A DNA stretch of 64,000 nucleotides from Eunapius fragilis (taxonomy: Eukaryota > Porifera > Demospongiae > Spongillida > Spongillidae). The translations under genes were made by a program, and so were the position numbers. The DNA lies in contig OY811974.1 in the NCBI GenBank assembly GCA_963681505.1, forward strand, positions 10,591,461 through 10,655,460, written 5' to 3'. The notes under the pieces are model-generated. The model was not told the origin of the DNA. It saw only the letters and a list, made by a program, of their open reading frames with translations, and searched no databases. Below are positions 10,334 to 21,777 of the stretch, piece after piece. Numbering within the stretch: the stretch's first letter is position 1; each line of letters opens with the position of its first letter.

Positions 10334-12521
10334 TTAGTCCAGCTTCTCATATTCCACTACAATCCTTCCCTTCTTTTTGGGCTTCACTCCGATGTCTGAA
10401 TCATCTTCTGACCCAGTGTACTCTGTGAAGGAGATCTCCCTGTAGGGGTCTTGTTTGGCCCTCATATTCCTACGGGGGGGGGGGGAATCAAAGGGGTGTG
10501 GCACATGGCATGTGGGTGTGGTGGGACAAGACAAGCTGCATGTTATGTCTGTTCTAAGGTCATGTTCAAGTGTTCCACCTTCATATGCCCCATACATGTA
10601 CTGTAGTAGTCCCCAGCCCTTACAACCATCATATGTCTGACACCAGCCCCCAGCCTTTCCTTCGATCTTTAATACTAGTCCCCAGCCCCATCATCACATT
10701 GAAGTAAGATGGCTGCACCACACATCATTACATGTGCATCTGATGGCAAATAAACGTGATTACATGATGGTCCCATCCACTGCACAATATCAGCTAGACA
10801 GTCAAAGTTGGGGAATGGTGCACTTCAGATGTGCACCACAAGGGTATGAAGTAAGGGTGATGTGATAGGGTGATGTGATAGGGTGATGTGATAGGGTGAT
10901 GTGATAGGCTGATGTAATAGGGTGATGTGAAAGGGTGATGTGATTTTACATGCACAAGTGTACATGTGCATGCCTATTACTTTTACATAATGCACCCCAC
11001 CGCTCCATATAACGCTACCCCACCGCTCCATATAATGCTACCCCATCACTCCATATAATGCTACCCCATCACTCCATATGCTACCCCATCACTCCATATA
11101 ATGCTACCCCATCACTCCATATAATGCTACCCCATCACTCCATATAATGCTACCCCATCACTCCATATAATGCTACCCCATTACTCCATATAATGCTACC
11201 CCATCACTCCATATAATGCTACACTATCATTCCACATAATGCTACCTTACCACTCCAATTAATGCTATCCTAACACTCCATCCAACCATTCCAAATAATG
11301 CTACCCTACTACTCCAAATAATGCTACCCTACTACTCCAAATAATGCTACCCTACTACTCACCGGACACAGCGGGCGATGACCAACACCAATAGCACCAT
11401 AGATATCAGAGCCCCGCCCACAACTCCTCCCACTATCAACCCGATGACCTGGCTCTTGAGTTCATTGGCTGCAGGGGCAGCAGTAGGGCTTCCTGAAGAG
11501 TACGGGGAAGGTGACAGCACCAGGGAGGAGTCCAATCGAAAGTGTGATGATGATGATGATGATGGTGGTGATGGTGATGATGGTGATGGAGATGGTGAAG
11601 TTGAAGGGAAAGGTAATTCTGTTGCTGAAAATGATGATTGCATTGTTGAGGGGTCCAGAGAAAATGACATTGTTGGTTGCAGTGAAGTTGATGCGGACAC
11701 TTCTGATGTTGTGTTAGGGTTTTCCTCTGAGGGGGAGGTGGCCCTGATGTCGTAGACAGTGAACTCTGCCTGTAGCAAAGCACTACCATTGTCCTGGGGA
11801 GGAGGAAAAGAGGAGACAGGGGTGGGGCATGACAGGCTAAGGAACAATGAGTAACATGTACAGTAGGTGTGTCTTGTGGCTAGACAATGTGTATACAATG
11901 TACCATGGGACAAGTGCATCATCACCAGCATGTCTATACATGTACAGTAGGCCTTTACCATCAGTGCACACCTCCACACCCTCACCATCAGTCCACACAT
12001 CCACTCACAATCAGTCCACACCTCCACACTCACCATCAGTCCCCACCTCCACACCTCACCATCAGTCCACAACTCCACACCCTCACCATTCAGTCCACCT
12101 CCACACCCTCACCTCAGTCCCCACCTCCACACCCTCACCCATCAGTCCACACCTCCACACCCTCCCCTTACCTCCTTCATAGCTGACACGACATCTTCTG
12201 CAGCTATCACCAAGGAACCATTGTTAGCGGTAACATAAAACTCCACCCCCGAGATATTAGAAGAGTTTCTTGAGACGCTGGTGATGATGACATCATATCC
12301 TGTTGTCAGGGCAACAGAGCCTACTGACCTACAGGGGGAGGGGCAGGGGGTGGTGGCCACCAGTCGTGATGCACCCCATCATACTCATACATGTTCATGT
12401 TAGGTCCTAGGCACCCCCATCCTCCCAGCTCCTCCCTTTGGCATCCACCCCTTCACTATACAGTAACAAGGTAGCTCTCCAATGAGGACAACTTCTGGTA
12501 ACTCCTCCCCTTTTAGAGTAG

Positions 12522-12553
<32 letters not shown>

Positions 12554-13336
12554 TAAGAGGGTCAATCCTGGACCCCTTCAGAGTGTAACCCCTCCCCTTC
12601 AAAGGATCACTCCTCCCCTTGAGAGTCACTCCTCATGGTGAGAGTAACTACTGTAGTTGAGGATGGATGGCACTACAAACGTAATTCTCCATATTGCTGT
12701 CCCTAATGTGTTACCATCCCACCTCTTCCCCCCCCACCCCCCACATTGCTGTGGTCCCATACTGCTTACCCATCAGTGCCGTATGTGGTACATTCATGTG
12801 CTGAGCACGAGATGTTCACCACATGAGTCACGATGGCACTGAACGTCATGATCCTTCGCAACACCTAAAGTGAGAACAGGTCAGAGGTTTGAAGACTGAC
12901 TAGAGGGAGCGATGGGGAGGGAGGGGAGGGATGGGGAGGAGGAAGGTGTGGAGGACTCTGGGTAGTACGCACTCACCTTGTTCTGTTCGGCCATCATAAC
13001 GACAACACTGTTCGCAGCCTCTGTCTTTGTCCCATTGGCAGTGATCACAGTGGTATTACTAGCTGGAGTCATGGAGACATGATGTATAATCAGTATAAAC
13101 CATATGCACAAATCACACACAACACACACACACAACACACACACACACACACACACACAACACATATCCTACCTGAGGGGCAGGGATTGGTATCATTTTT
13201 ACAGCAGTCGTCATACCAATAACACAGCTGGTCACAGTAGCAAACACCCATAGAGCAGTTTTGCACAGTGAAGTAACAGCAGGTTGGGCAATTCCCTGAA
13301 GGAAAGTGAAGATAGAGGTGTCATGTGTACCCTAGC

Positions 13337-13386
<50 letters not shown>

Positions 13387-13561
13387 TGTGTGTGTACATG
13401 TCTGCAGTGGCCTGCCAAGAGACAAAGAGAACGCTTATGTGACCACAGTATGGGGGAGGAGGAGGGGAGGGGACGGATTATAGGAGGGATGGAAAGGAGA
13501 GAGGAGAAGAGGAGCCATGTGTGTGTGTGTGTGTACATGTAGCCATGTGTGTGTGTAGCCA

Positions 13562-13595
<34 letters not shown>

Positions 13596-16500
13596 TTGTG
13601 TGTGTATGTGTGTGTGTGTTGTGTGTGTGTGTGTTGTGTGTGTACATGTGCATCATCACATATACACTGTGTAAGGTATGATGTAATGGTGTGTAAGGTA
13701 TGATGTAATGGTGATATTGTTGCATGATGGGTGAACATATAAAGGTTCCAACATCATCACACATACATAACCATAAACTCCTGCCTGAAGTGGGTATCAG
13801 GCATGACAACACCCATACACCACAGAGAGAGAAAGGGAGGGAGGGAGAGAGGAAGAGAGGGAGAGAGAGGGGGAGAGAGGGGGAGGGAGGGAGGGAGGGA
13901 GGAAGAGAGGGAGAGAGATGACAACCCAAATAATTGTTTGGTTCTATTGTACAAGCTTGTCCACCACAGACATGTCTCAAAAACAGATGGCCCAGTGGTA
14001 TTAACCACACCAAAGGGTTCATTAACTAAGGGAGAGAAAGTCTACTGGTCACATGTCTTTCCATCCCCTCTTCCCTCTTCCCTCCCCTCCTCTTTCCCTT
14101 TCCTGGTATTAAGTTATTGTTATTCCTGCTTACATGTATGTCTCCCTACCACAATGAATGTCATGTACATGTAAGAACCTTGACAGACAGGCATGAAGAA
14201 CTTCCACCTCTCCTTCACCCCCTCCTACACCCCTCCTCACTCCCCTGCATCATTCATACGTGTATCTATGGTGTGAATGGTGTGGGAGTGAACAACTGTC
14301 TCCAGTGCCAAGTCAACATGTGTACTAGCCAAAACTGACTATCCAAACTTCAATGCATGGTTATTGATAAATGTGAGTGTATCCGTGTGTGTGTGCGTGT
14401 GCTGTGTGTGTGTGTGTGTGTGTGTGCATGCCTGTGAGTGTGTGGTGTGGATGGGAGCATGGATCAAACGGATACCAGTCCCCAGTACAGACGCATGTGT
14501 CTAATTACTAAGCATGGAAATGTTGGCTGATAACGTACTGGGGACTGGTTTAGAGTTCACTGTGAACTGGTTTTAAAAGTGGACTGGGGACTTTTCATAA
14601 ACCATGATACTAACGGTCTTATCTGAGTACATGTACATGTATGTACACACTGATTGGACGAGTGGCCACATGGGGAGGAGAGGTTACATGTGACCACATG
14701 GGGAGGATAGGTTACATGTGACCACATGGGGAGGAGAGGTTACATGTGACCACATGGGGAGGATAGGTTACATGTGACCACATGGGGAGGAGAGGTTACA
14801 TGTGACCACATGGGGAGGAGAGGGATGGTTACATGTGACCACATGGGGAGGATAGGTTACATGTGACCACATGGGGAGGAGAGGGATGGTTACATGTGAC
14901 CACATGGGGAGGAGAGGTTACATGTGACCACATGGGGAGGAGAGGTTACATGCAATACACACCAGAGTGTGTTCAATAAACAAAACATACCCAACTGTGT
15001 AGAGTCAGCACCCTCTGGGAATACCCTTCACTAACCAATAACCACTTCACTTACCCCCCCCCCCCCCCCTCCATTAAACCTTGTCCAGTTGGACCTCTTC
15101 CTGGTTCAGTGTGACACACCCACTTCCTCTTCCTTCCCAGCTCTAGGGGCTGGGGATGTAATTAGTATTAGTCCGCTCCAAATAAAAACTCATGGTTAAA
15201 TAAACAGTGAATGCTTCTGCAAACTCCTTTCAGGGAAGTAAAAGGAATGGTCCATACACATGATTTTGAAAACAGGTACGCCTGAAATGTTCATGGTTAC
15301 AGAGATATGTACGTACATTTAAACACGGGCCATTTTGTTCTGGAGGGGACGGAGCAGTAAACACTTGATGGTTATTCTCTTGCCCGTGTAAACATGCAGT
15401 TGCCAAATAACTGAAACAATTGAAGTAGTTTTACATCCCATGTTAGTTACAGCCCTAAACCACACCCTCCCACCTCACACCTCCTCTGGTGGAAAATGGC
15501 TATTTGGCCATTTCATGTTGAGGACTCGAATTTGGAGTCCTCACTTGAAACCAGTTAATTTACCAGGAATTACATTAGCAGTTCCAAAATACAATTGGCA
15601 CAGGTCGTGAAATGATTGAGAAAACACAAACTGTACCTAGTTTATTGTTTGTTTATGCAAAACTGCATGTTGGCACAAAGTCATGACGACCCCTATAGAA
15701 AACATGAATTGAGAACCAAACATTGGTCTTGGGTGTCTCAAATTCCATCCAAACAAACTACAGCAAAATTTAAAAAAAAGGACCCGGTACTGAATTCTGT
15801 CAAAACAGCTCTAGAGTTTACAACATCATGATTTGCATGGACTCAATTTCAAGCGTCTGCATCCACTGGGCACCGAAGTACATGACATCGAGAAGTAACA
15901 AAATAATAAGTCACTTTTTTTTTGTTGATTAAAGGTGTCTTTGAGGTCCAAATGATACCTATGATGCATTATTTTGAGTACATGTAGATCAATTTGCTTC
16001 ACAAAAAAATTCACTAATGAGTGAGACTATTATTCATGATACATGTAGTTAACAAGCATTGCACGTGACACTAATTGAATTCATATAAAAGCAAGAAGAA
16101 TGAAATACAATGGTGAACGAACGCATGAAGGAAAGGCTCATGGGTGCAGAGGTTGTTAGGATGATGCTACAACTGCATCAATTAACGCTAAGCAAACATT
16201 AAAGTTGGTTTAGTAAGTTGTTCAGTTTACACAAGATAAGAGAAGATGGCCAATAATGACACTAAGTCTATATTTTTAAAAACCAAATAGACAAGAAGAA
16301 AAATTACACATAGAACCAAACTATTGGATGCGTTACAAAACTGAATAACTTACTTTTAAGTACCCCCCTCTTAACTAGAAATATTTGACTGGTTGCTAAG
16401 CACCTGACCTGAGCATTTGCATAAGGTAGGACAGTTGTTGTAATACGCTCTACCCTCGATACAGTCTGGTCTATGGGAACCCCCAAAATAGTGGACTGTA

Positions 16501-19500
16501 GGACAAACGGATAGTAGCAATGCGAAGTTTAGCTTACGAAGGGTTGGTTGGCAAGAGAAAAATAGCGGACATTATCACCGATGGTCTGTATCATCAAGGG
16601 TAGACTGTACCAATCAGAATGCAGCCTTTGTCAATGCAAACACAGTTATCACCTAATTAGCACCCACATGTGTTTATTCATGGATGGACAGCTGGAAAAG
16701 ACTGATCAGCTGTGTGTATAATGGAGGCATGTGAAACATGTTTTGGTTTATCCATAAGGATTGAAGTACCTAATCTACTAGGACTCAATCAGGGTTGGAA
16801 GGATGAACCCTGTGCCTCCTAACAGAAACTCCTCAGCACTGGAGCAAACTTTGAAACCATTGTCCAGAGCTCGTCTATTGGAATATCGCTACCACACCCC
16901 ATACATACTTGTGCAGCATCCGGAAAAGCAACGCATCTTACATGTTTTACGAAAGCAAATCTGATCACATTATTCACCAATGTTGATGCACCCGAATTCT
17001 TTGAGCTATGCATAATGGGCTAGAAATAAAATGGGACAGTGTGCAGCAAAATCACCTTTCTGGGTATTTAATTTTCTGATTTTCTGAGAACTCCAGAGAT
17101 CTTCTATCAAATGGTCCTTACGCATCCTAAGTTGGGCTATCCATCATAAAGTTATAAGGCACTGAATTTTATAATTAGCCATACATTTCAATGCGAGTGT
17201 TACTTTTCTTTTGATTGTCCTGGAAGTATCACAAGGGTGATTTAGCTGTACACTGATCCAAATACATTTTTGTGCTGTTTGATGAACAAATTATGCTCCT
17301 GCAGAATATGAAGGCATAGCCTACATGTGTGTTGCCTAGTTACAGTGCACGAGCTTGTAGATGGATGAGGATGATAGCACGGGAACTTAGGGGTGTATGT
17401 GAATGTGCAGCTGCATCTCAGAGAATGGAGCTCATGGTCTGTAGAATGGTTCTCAGCTGCGTGCATGTGTGCATGAGTTCTGGATATGGAAGGTTGGTGA
17501 AGAATAAGCCTAGGGGTATTGTGCACGACCATTGGCAGATCTATCTACCCCTGCTTTTATGAGAATGCAGGTATGCTTGGGAGAATGGTACAAAACGGCT
17601 CAAGACTGGTCATCATGGTGGCATCGGCTAGGGCAGTAGAAGTCTGAATGCTGCACTTCATGAACAATTCGTGCAGCTTGAACTAGAGGTTTTCCATTTT
17701 TAAGGGTTTTTTCCAGGAGGTGTGGCCCATTTCCTCTACATCTAGTCAAAATAGTTGGCCCCCTGCTCATGTGTTGGCAGCTGTTGGTACGTGTAGTATA
17801 TTGTGTATTGAATGTATGGATGTGATGGGCTAGTGCTGGTGGTGTGTACTGAATGTATGGATATGATGGGCTAGTGCTGGTGGTGTGTACTGAATGTATG
17901 GATATGATGGGCTAGTGCTGGTGGTGTGTACTGAATATATGGATGTGATGGGCTAGTGCTGGTGGTGTGTACTGAATGTATGGATGTGATGGGCTAGTGC
18001 TGGTGGTGTGTACTGAATATATGGATGTGATGGGCTAGTGCTGGTGGTGTGTACTGAATATATGGATGTGATGGGCTAGTGCTGGTGGTGTGTACTGAAT
18101 GTATGGATGTGATGGGCTAGTGCTGGTGGTGTGTACTGAATGTATGGATGTGATGGGCTAGTGCTGGTGGTGTGTACTGAATGTATGGATGTGATGGGCT
18201 AGTGCTGGTGGTGTGTACTGAATGTACCCCCATGGCAGTGATGTTATCATCACCCCATGGCAGTGGTGCTATCATTACCCCATGGCAGTGGTGCTATTAT
18301 TACCCCCATGGCAGTGGTGCTATCATTACCCCCATGGCAGTGGTGCTATCATTACCCCCATGGCAGTGGTGCTATCATTACCCCCATGGCAGTGGTGCTG
18401 TCATTACCCCATGGCAGTGGTGCTATCATTACCCCCATGGCAGTGGTGCTGTCATTACCCCATGGCAGTGGTGCTATCATTACCCCCATGGCAGTGGTGC
18501 TATTATTACCCCATGGCAGTGGTGCTATCATTACCCCCATGGCAGTGGTGCTATCATTACCCCCATGGCAGTGGTGCTATCACAACATATGGTATTTACT
18601 ATTTAAATCAAATGTGGTGCAAATGTCATAGTCATAGTAACCAGTACATGTACGTGACAGCCAAACCACACTGCCAGGCAAACACAAACTTTCAACAAGC
18701 AAACAATAAACATGGCACTTGAATCCAGCTGATAGCTGAACTGCATGCACAGGACAAAAATAAAAGGAATAATCTTGAATAACTGGAATACACAAGTACC
18801 ATGTATGTGGACTGGAGTTATCTAGTTTCACAAGTGATAAAGGTCACAGTTGACTGACCTTTGACCCTGACTCACTAGGGTAGTGTAAGGTGAGGGGGGA
18901 GGGGGAGGAGGAGGCTATCGGAAATATGGTGGTGAAGTGATGCCCACCTCACACTTTAAAAAAGGAGATTGCTGCCACAAATATGTGCATGCACCCATTC
19001 ATATAAACCACTCACACCTCATAGAAACCACTAATACAAGCTTGTACACACCTCATAGAAACCACTAATACAAGCTTGCATACACCTCAGTCAGACAATG
19101 GTGACAGACACGTTGCCTCAATGGTGACAGTTGTGTGCATGGTACCAGGACATTATCTACTGACACATGTTCTGTATATGCAACGCTGGTCTCCCCTTAA
19201 CACTGGCAAGTGGCCTTTGAGGAAACCGAAAGGCAGTGCTAAATAAAATACAAGCATATCAAACAGAACACCCTAGGTAGGAACCAAGTATGCCTTATAC
19301 GTTTCAAGGCCAGAGGGGGGAGCCCGAAACAATACTAGTAATCATGTCCACTTTGACCCGGCGGGGGGAAAAAAAAAGTGCTTTATTCATATTCATCTGG
19401 GAGTGTCAATAAATAACGAATGACAGCCGTACCTTCTAGTCCGGTGCTTGGGAACGGTTCAAAATCTGACCCTATTATGTTGGTAACGAGATTGATAAGG

Positions 19501-19632
19501 AGATGGGTAGGTCAAACTATAAAGAATACAGCAATCCCATGAGAAGTTTACATATCGTGCGTGTTGAAGTGGATTTCATGGAAGCTGGCGTGTGTGTGCT
19601 GTGTGAACATGTACGCTCGCCTTTCGCATGGG

Positions 19633-19698
<66 letters not shown>

Positions 19699-19856
19699 GT
19701 GTGTGTGTGTATTAATTGGAACGTACGCCCCAATCAAAAGTATACTAGTGACGTCACGCTTTTCCTACGCTAGTAATACCAACACTGACCTTGGGCTGTT
19801 CTGGAGACCAGGAGAAGCACGGTTGTCGCGGCGAGGACAACTCTCAACGTATCCAT
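10334..19856 (-). CDS. Somatomedin-B, mucin-like stalk, single-pass membrane protein (7 exons)
   Basis: Exons: 19856-19790, 13295-13173, 13062-12977, 12864-12770, 12328-12172, 11793-11363, 10469-10334. All junctions are GT-AG, phases match throughout, and the 1,095 nt encode 364 aa. Exon 1 is a signal peptide (MDTLRVVLAATTVLLLVSRT). Exon 2 encodes a somatomedin-B-like module with the diagnostic CYCDQLCYWYDDCC pattern, a fold that binds protease inhibitors or proteins in other animals. Exons 3-5 form an extracellular domain with N-glycosylation sites that I do not recognise. Exon 6 carries a Ser/Thr/Pro-rich stalk and the membrane helix (VIGLIVGGVVGGALISMVLL). Exon 7 is a 44-residue acidic/basic tail containing EISFTEYTGSEDDSD. 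An ATTAAA lies near 10322. Intron 1 (6.5 kb) is filled with repeats, so an unseen small exon there is possible. Confidence 0.8.
10855..10945. repeat. 14-bp tandem repeat
   Basis: About six units of gggtgatgtgatag type, in the last intron of the somatomedin-B gene. Confidence 0.8.
11000..11356. repeat. 22-23-bp minisatellite
   Basis: About 15 units like atgctaccccatcactccat plus at, more degenerate toward the right. The array ends right beside the 5' splice site of exon 6 (11363). Confidence 0.9.
11965..12165. repeat. ~24-bp C/A-rich minisatellite
   Basis: Units of the type cagtccacacctccacaccc in the intron between exons 5 and 6, abutting the donor of exon 5. Confidence 0.85.
12522..12552. 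repeat. 31-bp C homopolymer
   Basis: Uninterrupted C run in the intron between exons 4 and 5. It is the longest homopolymer in the window. Confidence 0.95.
13340..13660. repeat. (GT)n microsatellite cluster
   Basis: Several GT runs separated by unique sequence in intron 1 of the somatomedin-B gene; a matching (AC)n run lies at 13118-13160. Confidence 0.95.
13820..13918. repeat. Purine-rich (GGGA/GAGA)n tract
   Basis: About 100 bp of almost pure G/A on the plus strand, a possible triplex-forming mirror-type tract. Confidence 0.9.
14468..14557. repeat. Short inverted repeat
   Basis: taccagtccccagtac near 14472 pairs with gtactggggactggt near 14541, with about 55 bp between. No element boundary is evident. 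Confidence 0.5.
14664..14948. repeat. 28-bp minisatellite
   Basis: About ten units of ggggaggagaggttacatgt plus gaccacat. Variants change gagagg to gatagg or insert gatgg. Confidence 0.95.
14950..17789. other. Intron sequence, no exon seen
   Basis: About 2.8 kb within intron 1 of the somatomedin-B gene. Short open frames exist on both strands but none has splice signals or a recognisable protein. It may contain old, unrecognisable mobile DNA. Confidence 0.35.
17790..18222. repeat. ~42-bp minisatellite
   Basis: About ten units containing gatgggctagtgctggtggt, with gaatGtat/gaatAtat variants alternating between units. Confidence 0.95.
18223..18590. repeat. 26-27-bp minisatellite
   Basis: About fourteen units of catggcagtggtgctatcat plus tacccc, directly following the 42-bp array. 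Alternating 26 and 27 bp units create long but meaningless open frames in several phases. Confidence 0.95.
18600..19630. other. Intron sequence, no exon seen
   Basis: Continuation of intron 1 of the somatomedin-B gene. A short direct repeat around cctcatagaaaccactaata occurs near 19018 and 19052. Confidence 0.35.
19633..19710. repeat. (GT)n microsatellite
   Basis: About 78 bp of nearly pure GT, 80 bp inside the 5' splice site of the signal-peptide exon. Confidence 0.95.
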
Positions 19857-20284
19857 TTCCGCGTACTCCGCGATGAAACCGTACAATGTCTCCTATTAAG
19901 GCGCTAATTTGAGCGGGATGTTGATGAAAGTGAATTGACCATTACGTTATTAATTCAAATCTTTACATGCAATTATTTTAACAGCAGTTCTATTTTTATC
20001 ACTTGCCAGATACATGCACAATGTAAATGGGAGCATTAATAATAAGGGCTAATTCATGAGAATATGAGTGTTGATTGATGTGCAAAGTGGAAGGGGAGGA
20101 GCTAGGTCTGGTGACATCATATATACCAATGCAAGCCAGAATATCATGACACAACCAATAAACTGCAAACAACTGTAATTTCCCCAGGTGTGGTCTTGGA
20201 GAGAGAGTTGATCATGAGGTACATCTTACGGACTCATTCACGCAGGGCATCATGAATGAACATATACTGGGCCTGAGGTGGGAG

Positions 20285-20665
20285 GATATGGGAGAGGTAT
20301 CTAAGGGGCAGGGAGAGGTATCTAAGGGGTATCCAAGGGTGGGGAAGAAGTATCCAAGAGTGGCTGGGATATGCAAGGCGCAGGAAGGGGTATTGAAGAG
20401 GTGGAGAGGTATCCAAGGGGTGGGGAGAGGTATCCAAGGGGTGTGGAGGGGTATCCAAGGGTTGGGGAGAGGTATGCAAGGGGTGGGGAGAGGTATCCAA
20501 GGGGTAGGGAGAAGTATCCAAGGGGTGGGGAGGGGTATCCAAGGGGTGGGGAGAGGTATCCAAGGGGTGGGGAGAGGTATCCCAAGGGTGGGGAGAGGTA
20601 TCCAAGGGGCGGGGAGGGTGTACAAGGGGTGGGGAGATGTATTTAAGGGGTGGGGCAAGGTATCC
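20285..20665. repeat. 21-bp minisatellite
   Basis: About eighteen units of aggggtggggagaggtatcc plus a. The strong strand bias and period of three give false open frames on both strands. Confidence 0.95.
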
Positions 20666-20699
20666 AATGCAAGATAGATCATCCCCATCATCCCAACCT

Positions 20700-20945
20700 T
20701 AAATACACTGATAAACCACACCCTGCCTAGGGAAATTCCCTTGCTCCCGTTGTGGGCCTTTAATGCCCTCCTCACAAAGTTGTACGTAAACTTCCACATG
20801 AAGTAGAGGCTGCCACTTTTCAAACAGGAGGCCCAGCTGACGATCGTGTGTGATCGAGGAATGAGCTGATGAACACATCCCAACCCCTCAGCTTACCACT
20901 CAGTGATTGTCATCGTCAAGGCACTCCAACATGTCTGTGTATTGC
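20700..20945 (-). pseudogene. Decayed MATH-domain fragment, paralogue of the neighbouring TRAF gene
   Basis: On the minus strand this aligns at nucleotide level with the 3' end of the TRAF gene at 21778: agtggt near 20905, then cagctgggcctcc, then a segment equivalent to DSLYFRVQVEV. Frameshifts and stops break it. It looks like the remnant of a tandem duplicate. Confidence 0.6.
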
Positions 20946-21777
20946 ACTTAGTCTAAGAACCTCATCAGCCTCCATGAAGCCAGCTGAGGGTAGAGGCTAA
21001 CCCCTTTCTCTAAGAATGGAGTTTACCTCTCCTCTCTCCCTTCTGGCTCTAGTTTATTTTTCGGGATGTACTGGTAGTTAAAACACACACTTTCTAATTC
21101 CATCCATCACAACACAATGTCTGCCCAAAGATCAATCAAGACCAGCAGACATTCTAGTGCCAAACTGGTCTCTCTCCCGCCCAGCTGCATTTGACATAAA
21201 GGTAATCAATCCGCTAAATCTGCAACTGTTACAAGAAGCGGCTCAAACCTGTGGCCATGCAGCTGAGATGGGAGAAGAGGCCAAGCACTCAAAAAATGAT
21301 GAGGCATGTGCCCTTAGAGGATGGACATGCATCCCTTTGGTTGTGTAGGTGTTTGGTGGATGGGGCAATGAGGCTATCAATGTGTTTTCAACCCTGTCAA
21401 AAAAAGTATAGCCACTCAGCTGTGTCAACCTCTAAATGAGGTTATATCCACCATGTACGGTCGCCTCAGCCTCACCCTCATGAGGCAGAATGCCAGGACA
21501 ATGTTGGGCCAGATGTGTCCCATCAACCAAATCTTGTGATCTTTAGTTGTTGTAGTGCTTTAATATTATTATCATTGTATTCACTGCTTATATATTTATG
21601 AGATGTCTGTATTTTACATCGGAAACCAATTGCAACGTGCTTATATGTAATTGCTACTATATGTGTCAGCTAGTAAAAAAAGGACAACCAGAGCTGGATG
21701 CAACATCAATATCAATACATGAGATAGAAACACGGAATTTACAATATCAATTTTAACCAGCCTTTAGTTTGTTAGGG
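20946..21777. other. No supported gene
   Basis: Spacer between the MATH remnant and the TRAF gene. Small open frames are present but have no splice signals or recognisable protein. It may hold further eroded parts of the duplicate. Confidence 0.35.

Noticed and set aside
11378-11755. Plus-strand frame encoding a Glu/Asp-rich peptide
   Set aside because: It is the antisense of exon 6 of the somatomedin-B gene, which has matching splice sites and a membrane helix on the minus strand.
18181-18722. Overlapping repeats of HGSGAIITP-type frames
   Set aside because: By-product of the 26-27-bp minisatellite; all phases are open.
20212-20883. 223-codon Pro/Leu-rich frame
   Set aside because: Mostly the 21-bp minisatellite. 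Only the N-terminal part overlaps a genuine but decayed MATH remnant, recorded separately.
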